DNA of 55,995 nt, from positions 1-55,995 of the forward strand of contig JAFUZX010000038.1 in assembly GCA_017476405.1 (NCBI GenBank), read 5' to 3'. Numbering within the stretch: the stretch's first letter is position 1; the number at the start of each line of letters is the position of its first letter. This DNA is from Alphaproteobacteria bacterium. GTDB taxonomy: Bacteria > Pseudomonadota > Alphaproteobacteria > UBA3830. The notes below the pieces were generated by a model. The model saw only the letters and a program-made list of their open reading frames with translations, made no database searches and was not told the origin of the DNA. This document shows positions 43,327-52,065 of this stretch, one piece after another. A program made the position numbers and the translations under genes.

Positions 43327-44285
43327 ATGATGATTTGGAAAAAAATGCCTGTCATTTCTCATTTGAAATGGCTGCATATATTTTAGAATATGGTTCTGAC
43401 ATTTCTTTTGGTAAAAATGTTACTATAAACCAAGCTCCTTTTAGAACAGTCAGTATAAATTCGTTTTATTTACGAGGAACTGAAATAGAAAAAATCGATA
43501 CAATTGATGGATTGAAAACAATATTTATAGAAAGATTAGCGATATCAGGATTAAATGCGCCTTTACCGACACCTTATGGTGAATTAGTTTTGCGAAGGAA
43601 TCGAGAACAAGACAATGCCATGTCATCTTTTATTAATATATTTAATTCCAGATTATTAGGGATTTCATATCAAATTAGTAAACGTAGATATCTTAATTTA
43701 CAAAATCACAAAATGGGAAATTGTATGTTTGTTAAAACAATTGCTGCTTTTTGTGGAGAAAATTTTAAAAATATGAGTCGGCGTCTTTCTAAAATTTCAT
43801 ATTTATTTTGGAATAAAGAAAAAAGTGCGTCAGGATTAAAATCTTTGATTACATCGTTATTTGGTTTTCAAACTGAAGTTGTTCAATTTCAATCAAAATG
43901 GACAGATATAGAAGATAAAAATATATTAGCTCAAAAACAATTAAAATTAGGCATTAATTCTGGACTTGGAACAAAAGCATTAGTATCAAATATTGGAATA
44001 AAAATAAATCTTAATCATTCGGATTACAAAAGAATTTACACATTACTTAATTATAATCATATCAAAAATGAATTTTCAGAAAATGAAATTGATCAATTGA
44101 AATATATAGTACGTAAATATATAAGTGCTTTTTATTTATGTCACGTAGCAATTACTCCTCAGACAGTTCCCTCTTTGGAATTAGGAATATCAAAAAATAA
44201 CAAACTAGGAAGAACAACATGGATTCCATATCGTTCAGATACGAATAATTTTTGCAAATTTGATTCAGTTAAGATCTTCATTTAA
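43290..44285 (+). CDS. tssG: Type VI secretion baseplate protein TssG
   Basis: 331 residues. The start inside tssF (43290) gives MGAELRKQSLSLND; the family's key parts are present: a FSFEMAAYILEYG helix (usually FFQAVRLLE), the strand block PFRTVSINSFYLRG, LNAPLPTPYGELVLRR (usually xGPLPxxYTEL), and NIFNSRLLGISYQISKRRY (usually DxFNHRLLSLFYRAW). TssG completes the baseplate wedge. The remaining T6SS genes (sheath TssB/C, TssK, membrane complex TssJLM, VgrG) are not in this window. It is convergent with the FkbM gene, only 11 nt away, with no visible terminator. Confidence 0.92.
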   Translation: MGAELRKQSLSLNDDLEKNACHFSFEMAAYILEYGSDISFGKNVTINQAPFRTVSINSFYLRGTEIEKIDTIDGLKTIFIERLAISGLNAPLPTPYGELVLRRNREQDNAMSSFINIFNSRLLGISYQISKRRYLNLQNHKMGNCMFVKTIAAFCGENFKNMSRRLSKISYLFWNKEKSASGLKSLITSLFGFQTEVVQFQSKWTDIEDKNILAQKQLKLGINSGLGTKALVSNIGIKINLNHSDYKRIYTLLNYNHIKNEFSENEIDQLKYIVRKYISAFYLCHVAITPQTVPSLELGISKNNKLGRTTWIPYRSDTNNFCKFDSVKIFI

Positions 44286-44296
44286 TATTTAATTTG

Positions 44297-45166
44297 TTAT
44301 ATCTCAACAACTTCTTTTCTTGTCATCATAACAACATCCCCTCTATGCAAAAGCAGAGCTTCTATAGTTACCTGAGAATAATCATCTTTTCCATTAGCGA
44401 TATAGAATTTAATACCTTTTTGCTCAAGTCTTTTAAGTACATCTCGAGCTTCAGCATTCACAGGATTATTTTCAAAGGTCATTATAATTATGATATTCGG
44501 AGATCTGTCTATTATTGTCTCACATGATTTTAGAATAGGTATTTCCATATTAGGTATATCAATTGCTATGAGATCTACAGGTCTATCTTCATCCAACAAT
44601 TCTTCATCTAATGTTGTGCATTTTGTCGAAAAAATTCTAGGTGATGTATAAGTCCCGTCTTCACGAGCAACAATTGACATACAATCTGGAATATCACATG
44701 CGCCTTTATGATCTGAAATAGCGATATTTCTAGCTTCAACTTTTCCATCTATATCATTTAGAACTAAACTTTTACGTAATGCGGTCCAAACTCTGTAATT
44801 AGCTTCAAATGCATATAACTTGCCCGAAGGTTTCAATCCTTTCGCCAGTGGAATTGTATTGTATCCGAAATTAGGGCCAACTTCGATGACTACTAAGTTA
44901 TTATCATAAAACGAACTTATAATGTCATTAAATTTAGAGCGAACAGTACCTGATATTCTGACTTTTTCACCGACATTTGGATCATCTTTCCTAACAACAA
45001 TCGGTGATCCGTCTTTTAGTGAAGTAATTACAAATTGTTTTGTATCAACTTCCCCACGTAACTTCGGTGCCATTTCAAATATAAACTTTGTTTTTTCAAC
45101 GAAAAGGACAATAACAAACAATACACATGCTATTGTGATAGCGAATGAAACTACTTTATTCCCCAT
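44297..45166 (-). CDS. Membrane-anchored FkbM-family methyltransferase
   Basis: 289 residues. One N-terminal membrane segment (VVSFAITIACVLFVIVLFV) precedes the FkbM domain: VVIEVGPNFGYNTIPLAKGLKPSGKLYAFEAN is the SAM-binding motif I region (E-V-G-x-N-x-G), followed by NIAISDHKG, STKCTTLDEEL and DLIAIDIPNMEIPILKS (usually IKIDVEGxE; Asp kept, VEG changed to IPN). FkbM enzymes O-methylate sugars or related groups. The N-terminal segment looks like a signal anchor with positive residues inside, which would put the catalytic part in the periplasm, where SAM is absent. The topology is thus odd, or the segment is a monotopic anchor. Confidence 0.82.
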   Translation of the reverse strand: MGNKVVSFAITIACVLFVIVLFVEKTKFIFEMAPKLRGEVDTKQFVITSLKDGSPIVVRKDDPNVGEKVRISGTVRSKFNDIISSFYDNNLVVIEVGPNFGYNTIPLAKGLKPSGKLYAFEANYRVWTALRKSLVLNDIDGKVEARNIAISDHKGACDIPDCMSIVAREDGTYTSPRIFSTKCTTLDEELLDEDRPVDLIAIDIPNMEIPILKSCETIIDRSPNIIIIMTFENNPVNAEARDVLKRLEQKGIKFYIANGKDDYSQVTIEALLLHRGDVVMMTRKEVVEI

Positions 45167-45358
45167 CGTTTTTCATCTCCGTTATGGTTCTCCATTCAAT
45201 ACTAAATAAAAAGTATTACATATTAGTTAATAAATACCATTAAATTCATTTATATCGAAATAATTTTATATATCTTCTTGTGAAAAGTAACAAAATATTA
45301 ATTTATTTTAGATACTCTATAAATGAATAACTACAGTTTGCAATTTGAGGTATAATTC

Positions 45359-46678
45359 ATGTTCAAAAGATTTTACAGTTTCATAATTTGTATTTTTTCT
45401 TTTTACACTGTTGAATCTATGAATTTTTTTACTCAAACTTTTGATTATATTATAAATAAAACAGCAAATTCTGAAAATTCAAATTCCCAAGTTAGCCATC
45501 CTTTTTTTAATCAAAATCCATTAATTAATACCATAAATAATACAGCTCCAATGAAATACGTTCCTCAAACAAATCAATTGAGAATGCAGAGAATTAATAC
45601 CACACCGAAAGTTGAAAATGTTTGTATAGCTCCGGATGGAACAAGATTAGCACGAGTTATTCGAGTCGGTAATGTTCAGCGTTTAACTGTCAGAATGAGT
45701 CAAAATGTTGATAAATTATGTTTGCAGTTATCCAATCCAATTGAAAAAATTGCATTTGTCGGTTCTCGATATCTTGCATGTGTAGTACAAAGTGGGAACA
45801 AAACATTTGCAAACTATAGTTCAAAACATATAAAATTAATTGATTTGGATGCAGGGGTAGCGGGAGTCCAGTTAGCTGAATTATCCCCTGTCAATAATGC
45901 TGTGGATATCGATTTAATTCCATCAAAAAATAGCGAATCATTATCCGTTATTAGTTATGATGGAAATAGATACTTTACGCATTCAATAGATGTTCATACA
46001 GGTAAATTTCAATTGATTGTTGAGGGAAACTTTCCTCCTGTTTTGGATCAAAATCTTCAACCACGTATATATTACAAAAGCGCTACTTCTATTTTGGGAA
46101 TAATTCCTGGATATGATGTGTTTGCTATTCCGGAAGGAGGAAGCGCAGCTAATTCAGTACAAATTGATCACATTAACGATCCTAAAAAAGAATCTTATAT
46201 TTCTATAGTTGGTAATGTTTGTTATAAATTTTCCGTACAAAATAACAATTCCCTTCTTATCAGTTCAATAAATTTAGGAGATGGTTCAAGAATTGATATG
46301 GGAGCAATAGATGGAGTACAAAGTTTAAGCGCTTGCCGAATTAACCTGGCTACAGATGGAAGTTTATTATTTCTAACCGTAGGAAATGACGCTAAAAGAC
46401 AAAATATTCCTATGATAGATGGAATTCAGCAATGTTTGACTTTTATTAACAATCAATTTGGTGGCATTGGATGGTATAGAATAAGCAGTACCGCTGATAA
46501 TGGCATTTGGATTTTGTGTGCTTGTACACAGCCGAATAATCGCTATTTCTTATATGATTTGCAAAATAATTCTATGCAAGAGGTTCCTACTAATGAATTA
46601 ACATCATCGTCAACAGCAATGACTTATAGATCGATTTCATCAACACCCCAACAATCCAGGATTTCAATTTCTCAATAA
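45359..46678 (+). CDS. Large exported protein, possible beta-propeller, unknown function
   Basis: 439 residues with a signal peptide (MFKRFYSFIICIFSFYTVES|MNF). The mature part begins with ~65 Asn/Gln-rich residues and then a series of four-strand repeats (VENVCIAPDGTRLARVIRVG, IEKIAFVGSRYLACVVQSG, LSVISYDGNRYFTHSID, ACRINLATDGSLLFLTVG) resembling WD40/TolB-like propeller blades, including x-x-P-D-G-x-x-L-A turns. The Ser/Thr-rich tail ends QQSRISISQ. I recognise no named family. It is divergent from the FkbM gene. It may be a periplasmic scaffold or a secreted host-interaction protein. Confidence 0.7.
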   Translation: MFKRFYSFIICIFSFYTVESMNFFTQTFDYIINKTANSENSNSQVSHPFFNQNPLINTINNTAPMKYVPQTNQLRMQRINTTPKVENVCIAPDGTRLARVIRVGNVQRLTVRMSQNVDKLCLQLSNPIEKIAFVGSRYLACVVQSGNKTFANYSSKHIKLIDLDAGVAGVQLAELSPVNNAVDIDLIPSKNSESLSVISYDGNRYFTHSIDVHTGKFQLIVEGNFPPVLDQNLQPRIYYKSATSILGIIPGYDVFAIPEGGSAANSVQIDHINDPKKESYISIVGNVCYKFSVQNNNSLLISSINLGDGSRIDMGAIDGVQSLSACRINLATDGSLLFLTVGNDAKRQNIPMIDGIQQCLTFINNQFGGIGWYRISSTADNGIWILCACTQPNNRYFLYDLQNNSMQEVPTNELTSSSTAMTYRSISSTPQQSRISISQ

Positions 46679-46736
46679 AAATTAAATATAAATAACAACA
46701 GCCATTGTTTACATATTTCAGAAAGACAATAATATA

Positions 46737-48533
46737 CTACTTTTTATTTGTTTTCTTTTTGTTGGCTGTCTTTTCATCCTTTACATTTTTATTTTTTGTT
46801 AGATTATTATCTATTTTCTTATCTTCTATTTGATTTTTCACATAAATTCCAGGAGCATCACGCAAAAAGTTCGTAATAGGTTGCGGCGCTATCATTTTTC
46901 CCATCATTGGAGTAAGCCATTCTAACCAATCATTCCACCACGATCCAGCGATTTTTGTCGCAGTCTCAAACCAATCTGCAGCAGTTTCTACTGTACCTTC
47001 ATTTACCCAATAACAATATTTATTACGTTGAGGCGGATTTATCGCTCCAGCAACATGACCTGAACCTCCAAGAACAAATCGAATACTACTATTAAATAAT
47101 TTCATCCCATCAAATGCGGCTTTCCATGGAACAAGATGGTCTTTCTCCATTGAAATCATATAAATAGGAGTAGTGATTAATTTTAAATTGATAGGAACTC
47201 CGAGAACTTCAAGTGTTCCGGTTTTAAGCAAATTATCTCTGTACAATTCTTTTGATAGAAATTTCTGCATTGATTCCGTAAGATTTGTCGGATCAGAATT
47301 CCAGAATAAAATTTCATGAGCTATTGGCTTTTTTCCAAGCATATAACTGTCTACGAAATATCGCCATATCATATCATTTGCTTTCAGAGAACTAAAAGTA
47401 TTGAACATAATTTGTCCATCAAGATATCCACGATCTTTCAATTGAGCATCAATAGCATCAAGGTAATTACCAGCCATAAATATGGCCATATCTCCGGCTT
47501 GATTAAAATCAAGTAATGTCGTTAGCAACGTAGCTGAATCAATATTTGCTTTTGGATGTCGTTTGCAATTCGGATGCGCTAAATACGCTAATAATGTGGA
47601 TATTAATGTCCCTCCTACACAGTATCCAAGCGTATGTATTGATTTAGATTTTGTAATTTCATGTATTTTATCTATGGAATCAATTAATCCTTCAATAATA
47701 TAATCGCCAAAACCTTTGTTTCTATGGCGCTTATCTGGATTTACCCATGATATCATAAAGACTGTGAATCCTTTATCTACCAACCACTTTACAAATGACA
47801 TTTCCGGAGTTAAATCAAGGATATAAAATTTATTTATCCACGGAGGAACGAATAAGAATGGCTTCTCATATACCTTTTCTGTAGTCGGAGAATATTGTAT
47901 CAGTTCTATGAGATCATTTTGGTATATCACTTTTCCCGGAGTAATTGCGATATTTTCTCCAATATTGAATTTAGAACGATCATTTGTTGTAATAGTTCCG
48001 TTTTGAATGTCTTTCATTAACATTTCCATACCATTACGAATATTTTCTCCGTAAGTATCAATAGTTTTTTGCAAAAAATCAGCATTAAGGAACGGAAAGT
48101 TTTTAGGAGCCATCATATCGATATATTGTTTCAGGAAAAAACGAGCGCTATGCATTGTTTTAGAATCTACATCATCAACGTTACTAAGAGTTGTCATTAG
48201 CCAATCCGCAACAGTTTCATGAAATTTTTTTGAAAATTTCATAATCGGATGATTTTCAAAAGGATTTTCTTCGAATTTCTTGTGCTCTTTATTATATTCT
48301 AGTTCTATGCAATCTTGATCTTGCTCATCTTTACATATTTCTTTTATAAAATTTTTTTGTAAATCTACCAGTCGATCCAGTAAGTTTTGCTGAGCTTCTT
48401 CCATTTTTTTTGGTTGCCTGGCCATTTTCTCGCCAACTTTCAAGTATGAAAGCATAGCAATTTGTGGATTTAAAACAGCAAAAGGGAAAAGATCAAAGAA
48501 ATTGACCTTGCTATCATCTGATGAAATAGACAT
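46737..48533 (-). CDS. phaC: Class I poly(3-hydroxyalkanoate) synthase
   Basis: 598 residues. The lipase-like box GYCVGGTL (catalytic Cys near residue 304), the Asp in SMEKDHLVPW and the His in GGSGHVAGAINPP form the catalytic triad; PWINKFYILDLTPEMSFVKWLVDKGFTVFMISWVNP and EILFWNSDPTNL are typical. It polymerises 3-hydroxyacyl-CoA into storage polyester. The first ~50 and last ~45 residues are species-specific, the latter Lys/Asn-rich. No phaA, phaB or phasin gene is adjacent. Convergent with the propeller gene, 58 nt apart. Confidence 0.95.
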   Translation of the reverse strand: MSISSDDSKVNFFDLFPFAVLNPQIAMLSYLKVGEKMARQPKKMEEAQQNLLDRLVDLQKNFIKEICKDEQDQDCIELEYNKEHKKFEENPFENHPIMKFSKKFHETVADWLMTTLSNVDDVDSKTMHSARFFLKQYIDMMAPKNFPFLNADFLQKTIDTYGENIRNGMEMLMKDIQNGTITTNDRSKFNIGENIAITPGKVIYQNDLIELIQYSPTTEKVYEKPFLFVPPWINKFYILDLTPEMSFVKWLVDKGFTVFMISWVNPDKRHRNKGFGDYIIEGLIDSIDKIHEITKSKSIHTLGYCVGGTLISTLLAYLAHPNCKRHPKANIDSATLLTTLLDFNQAGDMAIFMAGNYLDAIDAQLKDRGYLDGQIMFNTFSSLKANDMIWRYFVDSYMLGKKPIAHEILFWNSDPTNLTESMQKFLSKELYRDNLLKTGTLEVLGVPINLKLITTPIYMISMEKDHLVPWKAAFDGMKLFNSSIRFVLGGSGHVAGAINPPQRNKYCYWVNEGTVETAADWFETATKIAGSWWNDWLEWLTPMMGKMIAPQPITNFLRDAPGIYVKNQIEDKKIDNNLTKNKNVKDEKTANKKKTNKK

Positions 48534-48660
48534 AACTACAATATAACCTTTACAATCAATAAGTTACCGCTAAACAAAGATAATTCAAAAAACTAACTTC
48601 GTAATAACACAATTATAGATAATAATATATTAATATATCATAAATATGTAGTGTTTTTAT

Positions 48661-50517
48661 TTATAATACACCCGGTTCTTTACAAATTTCTTTCAACATA
48701 TTCACCCCTTCAGAGAATGACATAGTTTGTTGCGAACCATCCATTTTTCGTAGTGTTATTGTTCGATTTTTAGCTTCATTTTCGCCGATTATTGCCATAA
48801 GAGGAGTTTTTTCTAATGAATGATAACGGATTTTATAAGAAATTTTCTCTGCTCGCAAATCAGTTTCAGCTCTTATCCCTATTGCGATTAAGGCATCAAA
48901 AAATTCATTTGCGTAAGAATCATATTCATTTGTAATTGTAGCGACAGTAATTTGTACTGGAGCTAACCACATAGGAAGTTTTCCGGCGTATTGTTCAAGC
49001 AATATACCTATAAAGCGTTCTAAAGATCCCAGTACTGCTCTATGTAACATTATCGGATGATGTTTTTCCCCGTCTTCACCTGTATACCAAGCTCCCAAAC
49101 GTTCAGGTAAGTTGAAATCGACTTGAAACGTACCACATTGCCAATCTCTGTTTAATTTATCTTTTAGAACAAATTCAAGTTTTGGTCCATAGAAAGCCCC
49201 TTCGCCCTTATTTACTGTATATTCGAGACCAACTTCACGAACAGCTTTCTGTAGCAAATCTTCCGCCAAATCCCAAATAGCTTCTGATCCGACTCTTTTT
49301 TCAGGACGATCCGAGAATTTAACTGAAAAAGAATCAAACCCCAAATCTTTATAGATTTTCGATAACAAATTGCAAAATCTTTTAGTTTCAGAATTAATTT
49401 GTTCCGGAGTACAAAATATATGAGCATCATCTTGAACAAACGAACGTACTCGCATTGTGCCATAAAGCGAACCGGATGGTTCATTTCTATGACAGCAGCC
49501 GAATTCCGCCATACGCAACGGCAAATCACGATAACTCTTTGTTCCTTGCTTAAAAATTTGTATATGGCATGGACAATTCATAGGTTTTATTGCGAAAGTT
49601 TTTTCTTCAGTTTCAGATATAAACATATTTTGGCGAAATTTTTCCCAATGCCCAGATTGTTCCCATAAGCTTTTATCAACCATTTGCGGCGTACAAACTT
49701 CAACATACCCATCTTTAATCAAACGTTTTCTTATATAATTACGAAGTGTACGATATAAAGTCCAACCACGAGGATGCCAAAAAATTGATCCGGGAGCTTC
49801 TTCTTGCAAATGAAATACATCCATTTCCTTGCCTATTTTCCTATGATCTCGTTTTTCAGCTTCTTCCAAAAGTTCTATGTAATTTTCTAATTCTTCTTTT
49901 GTAAACCATGATGTAGCATACAAACGTTGTAACATTTCCCTTTTCGAATCTCCGCGCCAATATGCTCCAGCAATTTTCATAATCTCAAAATGATTGGAAG
50001 CCATACTGGTTTTCGGAAGATGTGGTCCTCGGCATAAATCCGTAAATTTATCTTCGTGATGATAGAATGTCACTTCTTGCACATCTAAATCTTTTATAAG
50101 CTCAACTTTAAATGGCTCATTTTTTGCTTCAAAAAACTTTATAGCGTCCTCTTTTTTTACAACTTCTCGTGAAATTTTATAATCAGCCTTTATAATCTCG
50201 CGCATTTTTTTTTCAATCGCCGGAAAATCTTCAGGTGTAAAATGATGATCGCATGAAATATCGTAATAAAATCCATTTTCAATTACAGGCCCTATAGCAA
50301 TTTTAGCGCTCGGATATAATTCCTTAATAGCTTGTGCCATTATATGCGCAGTTGTATGACGCATAATTTCTAATGCTAACGGATGCTCTTTAGTTATAGC
50401 TTCGATTGTCGCAGTCTCAGAAAACATCGCACTAAGATCTGTCGCAACTCCATCAACTATAAGCGCAAATACTTTCTTCAATCCATGAGATTTTACGTAA
50501 TCAAAACCACTAATCAT
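48661..50517 (-). CDS. thrS: Threonine--tRNA ligase
   Basis: 618 residues. The editing domain has RHTTAHIMAQA with the HxxxH motif and CRGPHLP. The class II core has motif 2 region RMAEFGCCHRNEPSG, zinc ligands Cys in MNCPCH and His in DDAHIF, and LHRAVLGSLERFIG (motif 3). The anticodon-binding domain closes it. The N-terminal TGS domain is short: about 20 residues are missing compared with usual ThrRS, and a stop lies two codons before the ATG, so no longer start exists. TGS loss is tolerated in some lineages. A tRNA-Thr gene lies 49 bp upstream on the same strand. Confidence 0.96.
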   Translation of the reverse strand: MISGFDYVKSHGLKKVFALIVDGVATDLSAMFSETATIEAITKEHPLALEIMRHTTAHIMAQAIKELYPSAKIAIGPVIENGFYYDISCDHHFTPEDFPAIEKKMREIIKADYKISREVVKKEDAIKFFEAKNEPFKVELIKDLDVQEVTFYHHEDKFTDLCRGPHLPKTSMASNHFEIMKIAGAYWRGDSKREMLQRLYATSWFTKEELENYIELLEEAEKRDHRKIGKEMDVFHLQEEAPGSIFWHPRGWTLYRTLRNYIRKRLIKDGYVEVCTPQMVDKSLWEQSGHWEKFRQNMFISETEEKTFAIKPMNCPCHIQIFKQGTKSYRDLPLRMAEFGCCHRNEPSGSLYGTMRVRSFVQDDAHIFCTPEQINSETKRFCNLLSKIYKDLGFDSFSVKFSDRPEKRVGSEAIWDLAEDLLQKAVREVGLEYTVNKGEGAFYGPKLEFVLKDKLNRDWQCGTFQVDFNLPERLGAWYTGEDGEKHHPIMLHRAVLGSLERFIGILLEQYAGKLPMWLAPVQITVATITNEYDSYANEFFDALIAIGIRAETDLRAEKISYKIRYHSLEKTPLMAIIGENEAKNRTITLRKMDGSQQTMSFSEGVNMLKEICKEPGVL

Positions 50518-50566
50518 TGTTTACATCGCCTCTTTAAATATCCTGAATTATAGAGAAATAACTACA

Positions 50567-50641
<75 letters not shown>

Positions 50642-50833
50642 ACTAAGACCTTCAAAAGAATCTACGTGATAATATCATTATAAAGATTCAATAGACAAGC
50701 CCTTTTTGTAAAGAATATATTTGGATATGCTTACAACTTAGCTAGTTTAAAATCAAATAAGTTTCCGAATTTATTATAAATTAATTATGTCGATGCTATT
50801 TTACATCTATATAAATAAATTTTTTGGTTTACG

Positions 50834-51175
50834 ATGCATACAAAATACAAGGGAATTCTTGGTGAAATAATAGCCACGTTTTATCTAAGATTAAAAGGAT
50901 TTAAAATTATTGAACATAGATTCAAAACTTACTGCGGTGAGATAGATATTATTGCGACAAAAAATGATTTAGTAGTTTTTGTTGAAGTAAAAGCTCGAAA
51001 AACTAAAGATGAATGCTTTATCGCAATAAGAGACAAACAATTAAAACGAATTCAGCGAGCATCACAAATTTTTCTTGGATATCATCCGAAATTCGCAAAT
51101 TATTTTATCAGATATGACGTAGTTCTCATCTCAGACTGGGCTATACCTATACACATAGAAAACATAACCATATAA
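50834..51175 (+). CDS. yraN: YraN/UPF0102 family putative endonuclease
   Basis: 113 residues, standard size. The restriction-endonuclease-like fold is clear: GILGEIIATFYLRLKGFKII, then YCGEIDIIATKNDLVVFVEVKAR, where GEID (Glu-x-Asp) and ExK form the PD-(D/E)xK metal site, and RIQRASQIFL. Members are probably Holliday-junction- or repair-related nucleases, but the function is unproven. It stands alone between tRNA-Thr/thrS and the isc operon, convergent with iscA. Confidence 0.9.
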   Translation: MHTKYKGILGEIIATFYLRLKGFKIIEHRFKTYCGEIDIIATKNDLVVFVEVKARKTKDECFIAIRDKQLKRIQRASQIFLGYHPKFANYFIRYDVVLISDWAIPIHIENITI

Positions 51176-51204
51176 CAATACAAGATATAGACAATGTTTC
51201 GCTA

Positions 51205-51570
51205 TTACCTGTGGCAACATTCAGAAGAACATGGAATAGATTCGTCAGTTGAAAAAGATTTACCGCATGCACATTTCGTTTTTGCGTTTGGATTTTCAAA
51301 AACAATGCTTCCTCCCATAGGAGTTACGACATAATCCATAGTCATATTAGCTACGAAAATTGCAGATTTTGATGAAATGTATATGCGAGTACCTTCTTCT
51401 TCAATTACTAAATCAGCAGAATTCGGTTCATTAATAAATTCCATTTCATAGGTCATTCCACTGCATCCACCGGCTTTAACATCTAAACGAATACCGAGAC
51501 ATTTTTCACGTTCAATTGACGTTTTTATGAAATCCAGAGCAGCAGGTGTTATATTTATAAATTTATCCAT
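51205..51570 (-). CDS. iscA: Iron-sulfur cluster assembly protein IscA (HesB family)
   Basis: 121 residues. The three conserved Cys are in VKAGGCSGMTYEM and, near the end, KCACGKSFS. A-type carriers accept [4Fe-4S] or iron from IscU and pass it to apo-proteins. The C-terminal extension after CACGKSFS has three further Cys and a His (CSSECCHR), beyond the usual ~107 residues, perhaps an added metal site. It is last in iscS-iscU-iscA, 59 nt after iscU. ErpA is a possible alternative name. Confidence 0.9.
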   Translation of the reverse strand: MDKFINITPAALDFIKTSIEREKCLGIRLDVKAGGCSGMTYEMEFINEPNSADLVIEEEGTRIYISSKSAIFVANMTMDYVVTPMGGSIVFENPNAKTKCACGKSFSTDESIPCSSECCHR

Positions 51571-51629
51571 TTCATTTTCCTCATCATTTATACTTCACTT
51601 CTTATTATATATAATTTTTTTGGAAAAAA

Positions 51630-52031
51630 TCATATGATTTTCTTATTAAGATTTTTTTGTTTTGATTGATAATCTTCAATTGCCTTGCTGACTGCCTCTT
51701 CCGCTAATACTGAACAATGCAATTTTACAGGAGGTAATGATAAATGTTCCGCTACATCTTTATTTTTTATGTTTTTTGCCTCCTCCAGGTTTTTTCCCTG
51801 TACCCAATCAGTGATAAGCGCACTTGAAGCAATTGCTGCACCACATCCAAACGCTTTAAATTTTGCGTCAGATATACATCCATTTTCATCAACTTTGATT
51901 TGAAGCTTTATTACGTCACCACAGCTAGGTGCGCCAACCACTGATGTTCCTACATTCGCATCATTCTCATCCAAAGATCCTATATTTTTCGGATTTTGAT
52001 ATAAATCCATGACTTCTTTTGAGTATTTCAT
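51630..52031 (-). CDS. iscU: Iron-sulfur cluster scaffold IscU
   Basis: 133 residues. The three cluster-binding Cys lie in GAPSCGDV (with the conserved Asp two on), KAFGCGAAIASSAL and KLHCSVLAEEA; the Hsc66-binding LPPVK motif is present as SLPPVKLH. It assembles [2Fe-2S] using sulfur from IscS. It starts 34 nt after iscS on the same strand. Complete and typical. Confidence 0.97.
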   Translation of the reverse strand: MKYSKEVMDLYQNPKNIGSLDENDANVGTSVVGAPSCGDVIKLQIKVDENGCISDAKFKAFGCGAAIASSALITDWVQGKNLEEAKNIKNKDVAEHLSLPPVKLHCSVLAEEAVSKAIEDYQSKQKNLNKKII

Positions 52032-52065
52032 AATTTATTTTCTCCTATTCAATACACCTTTATTA

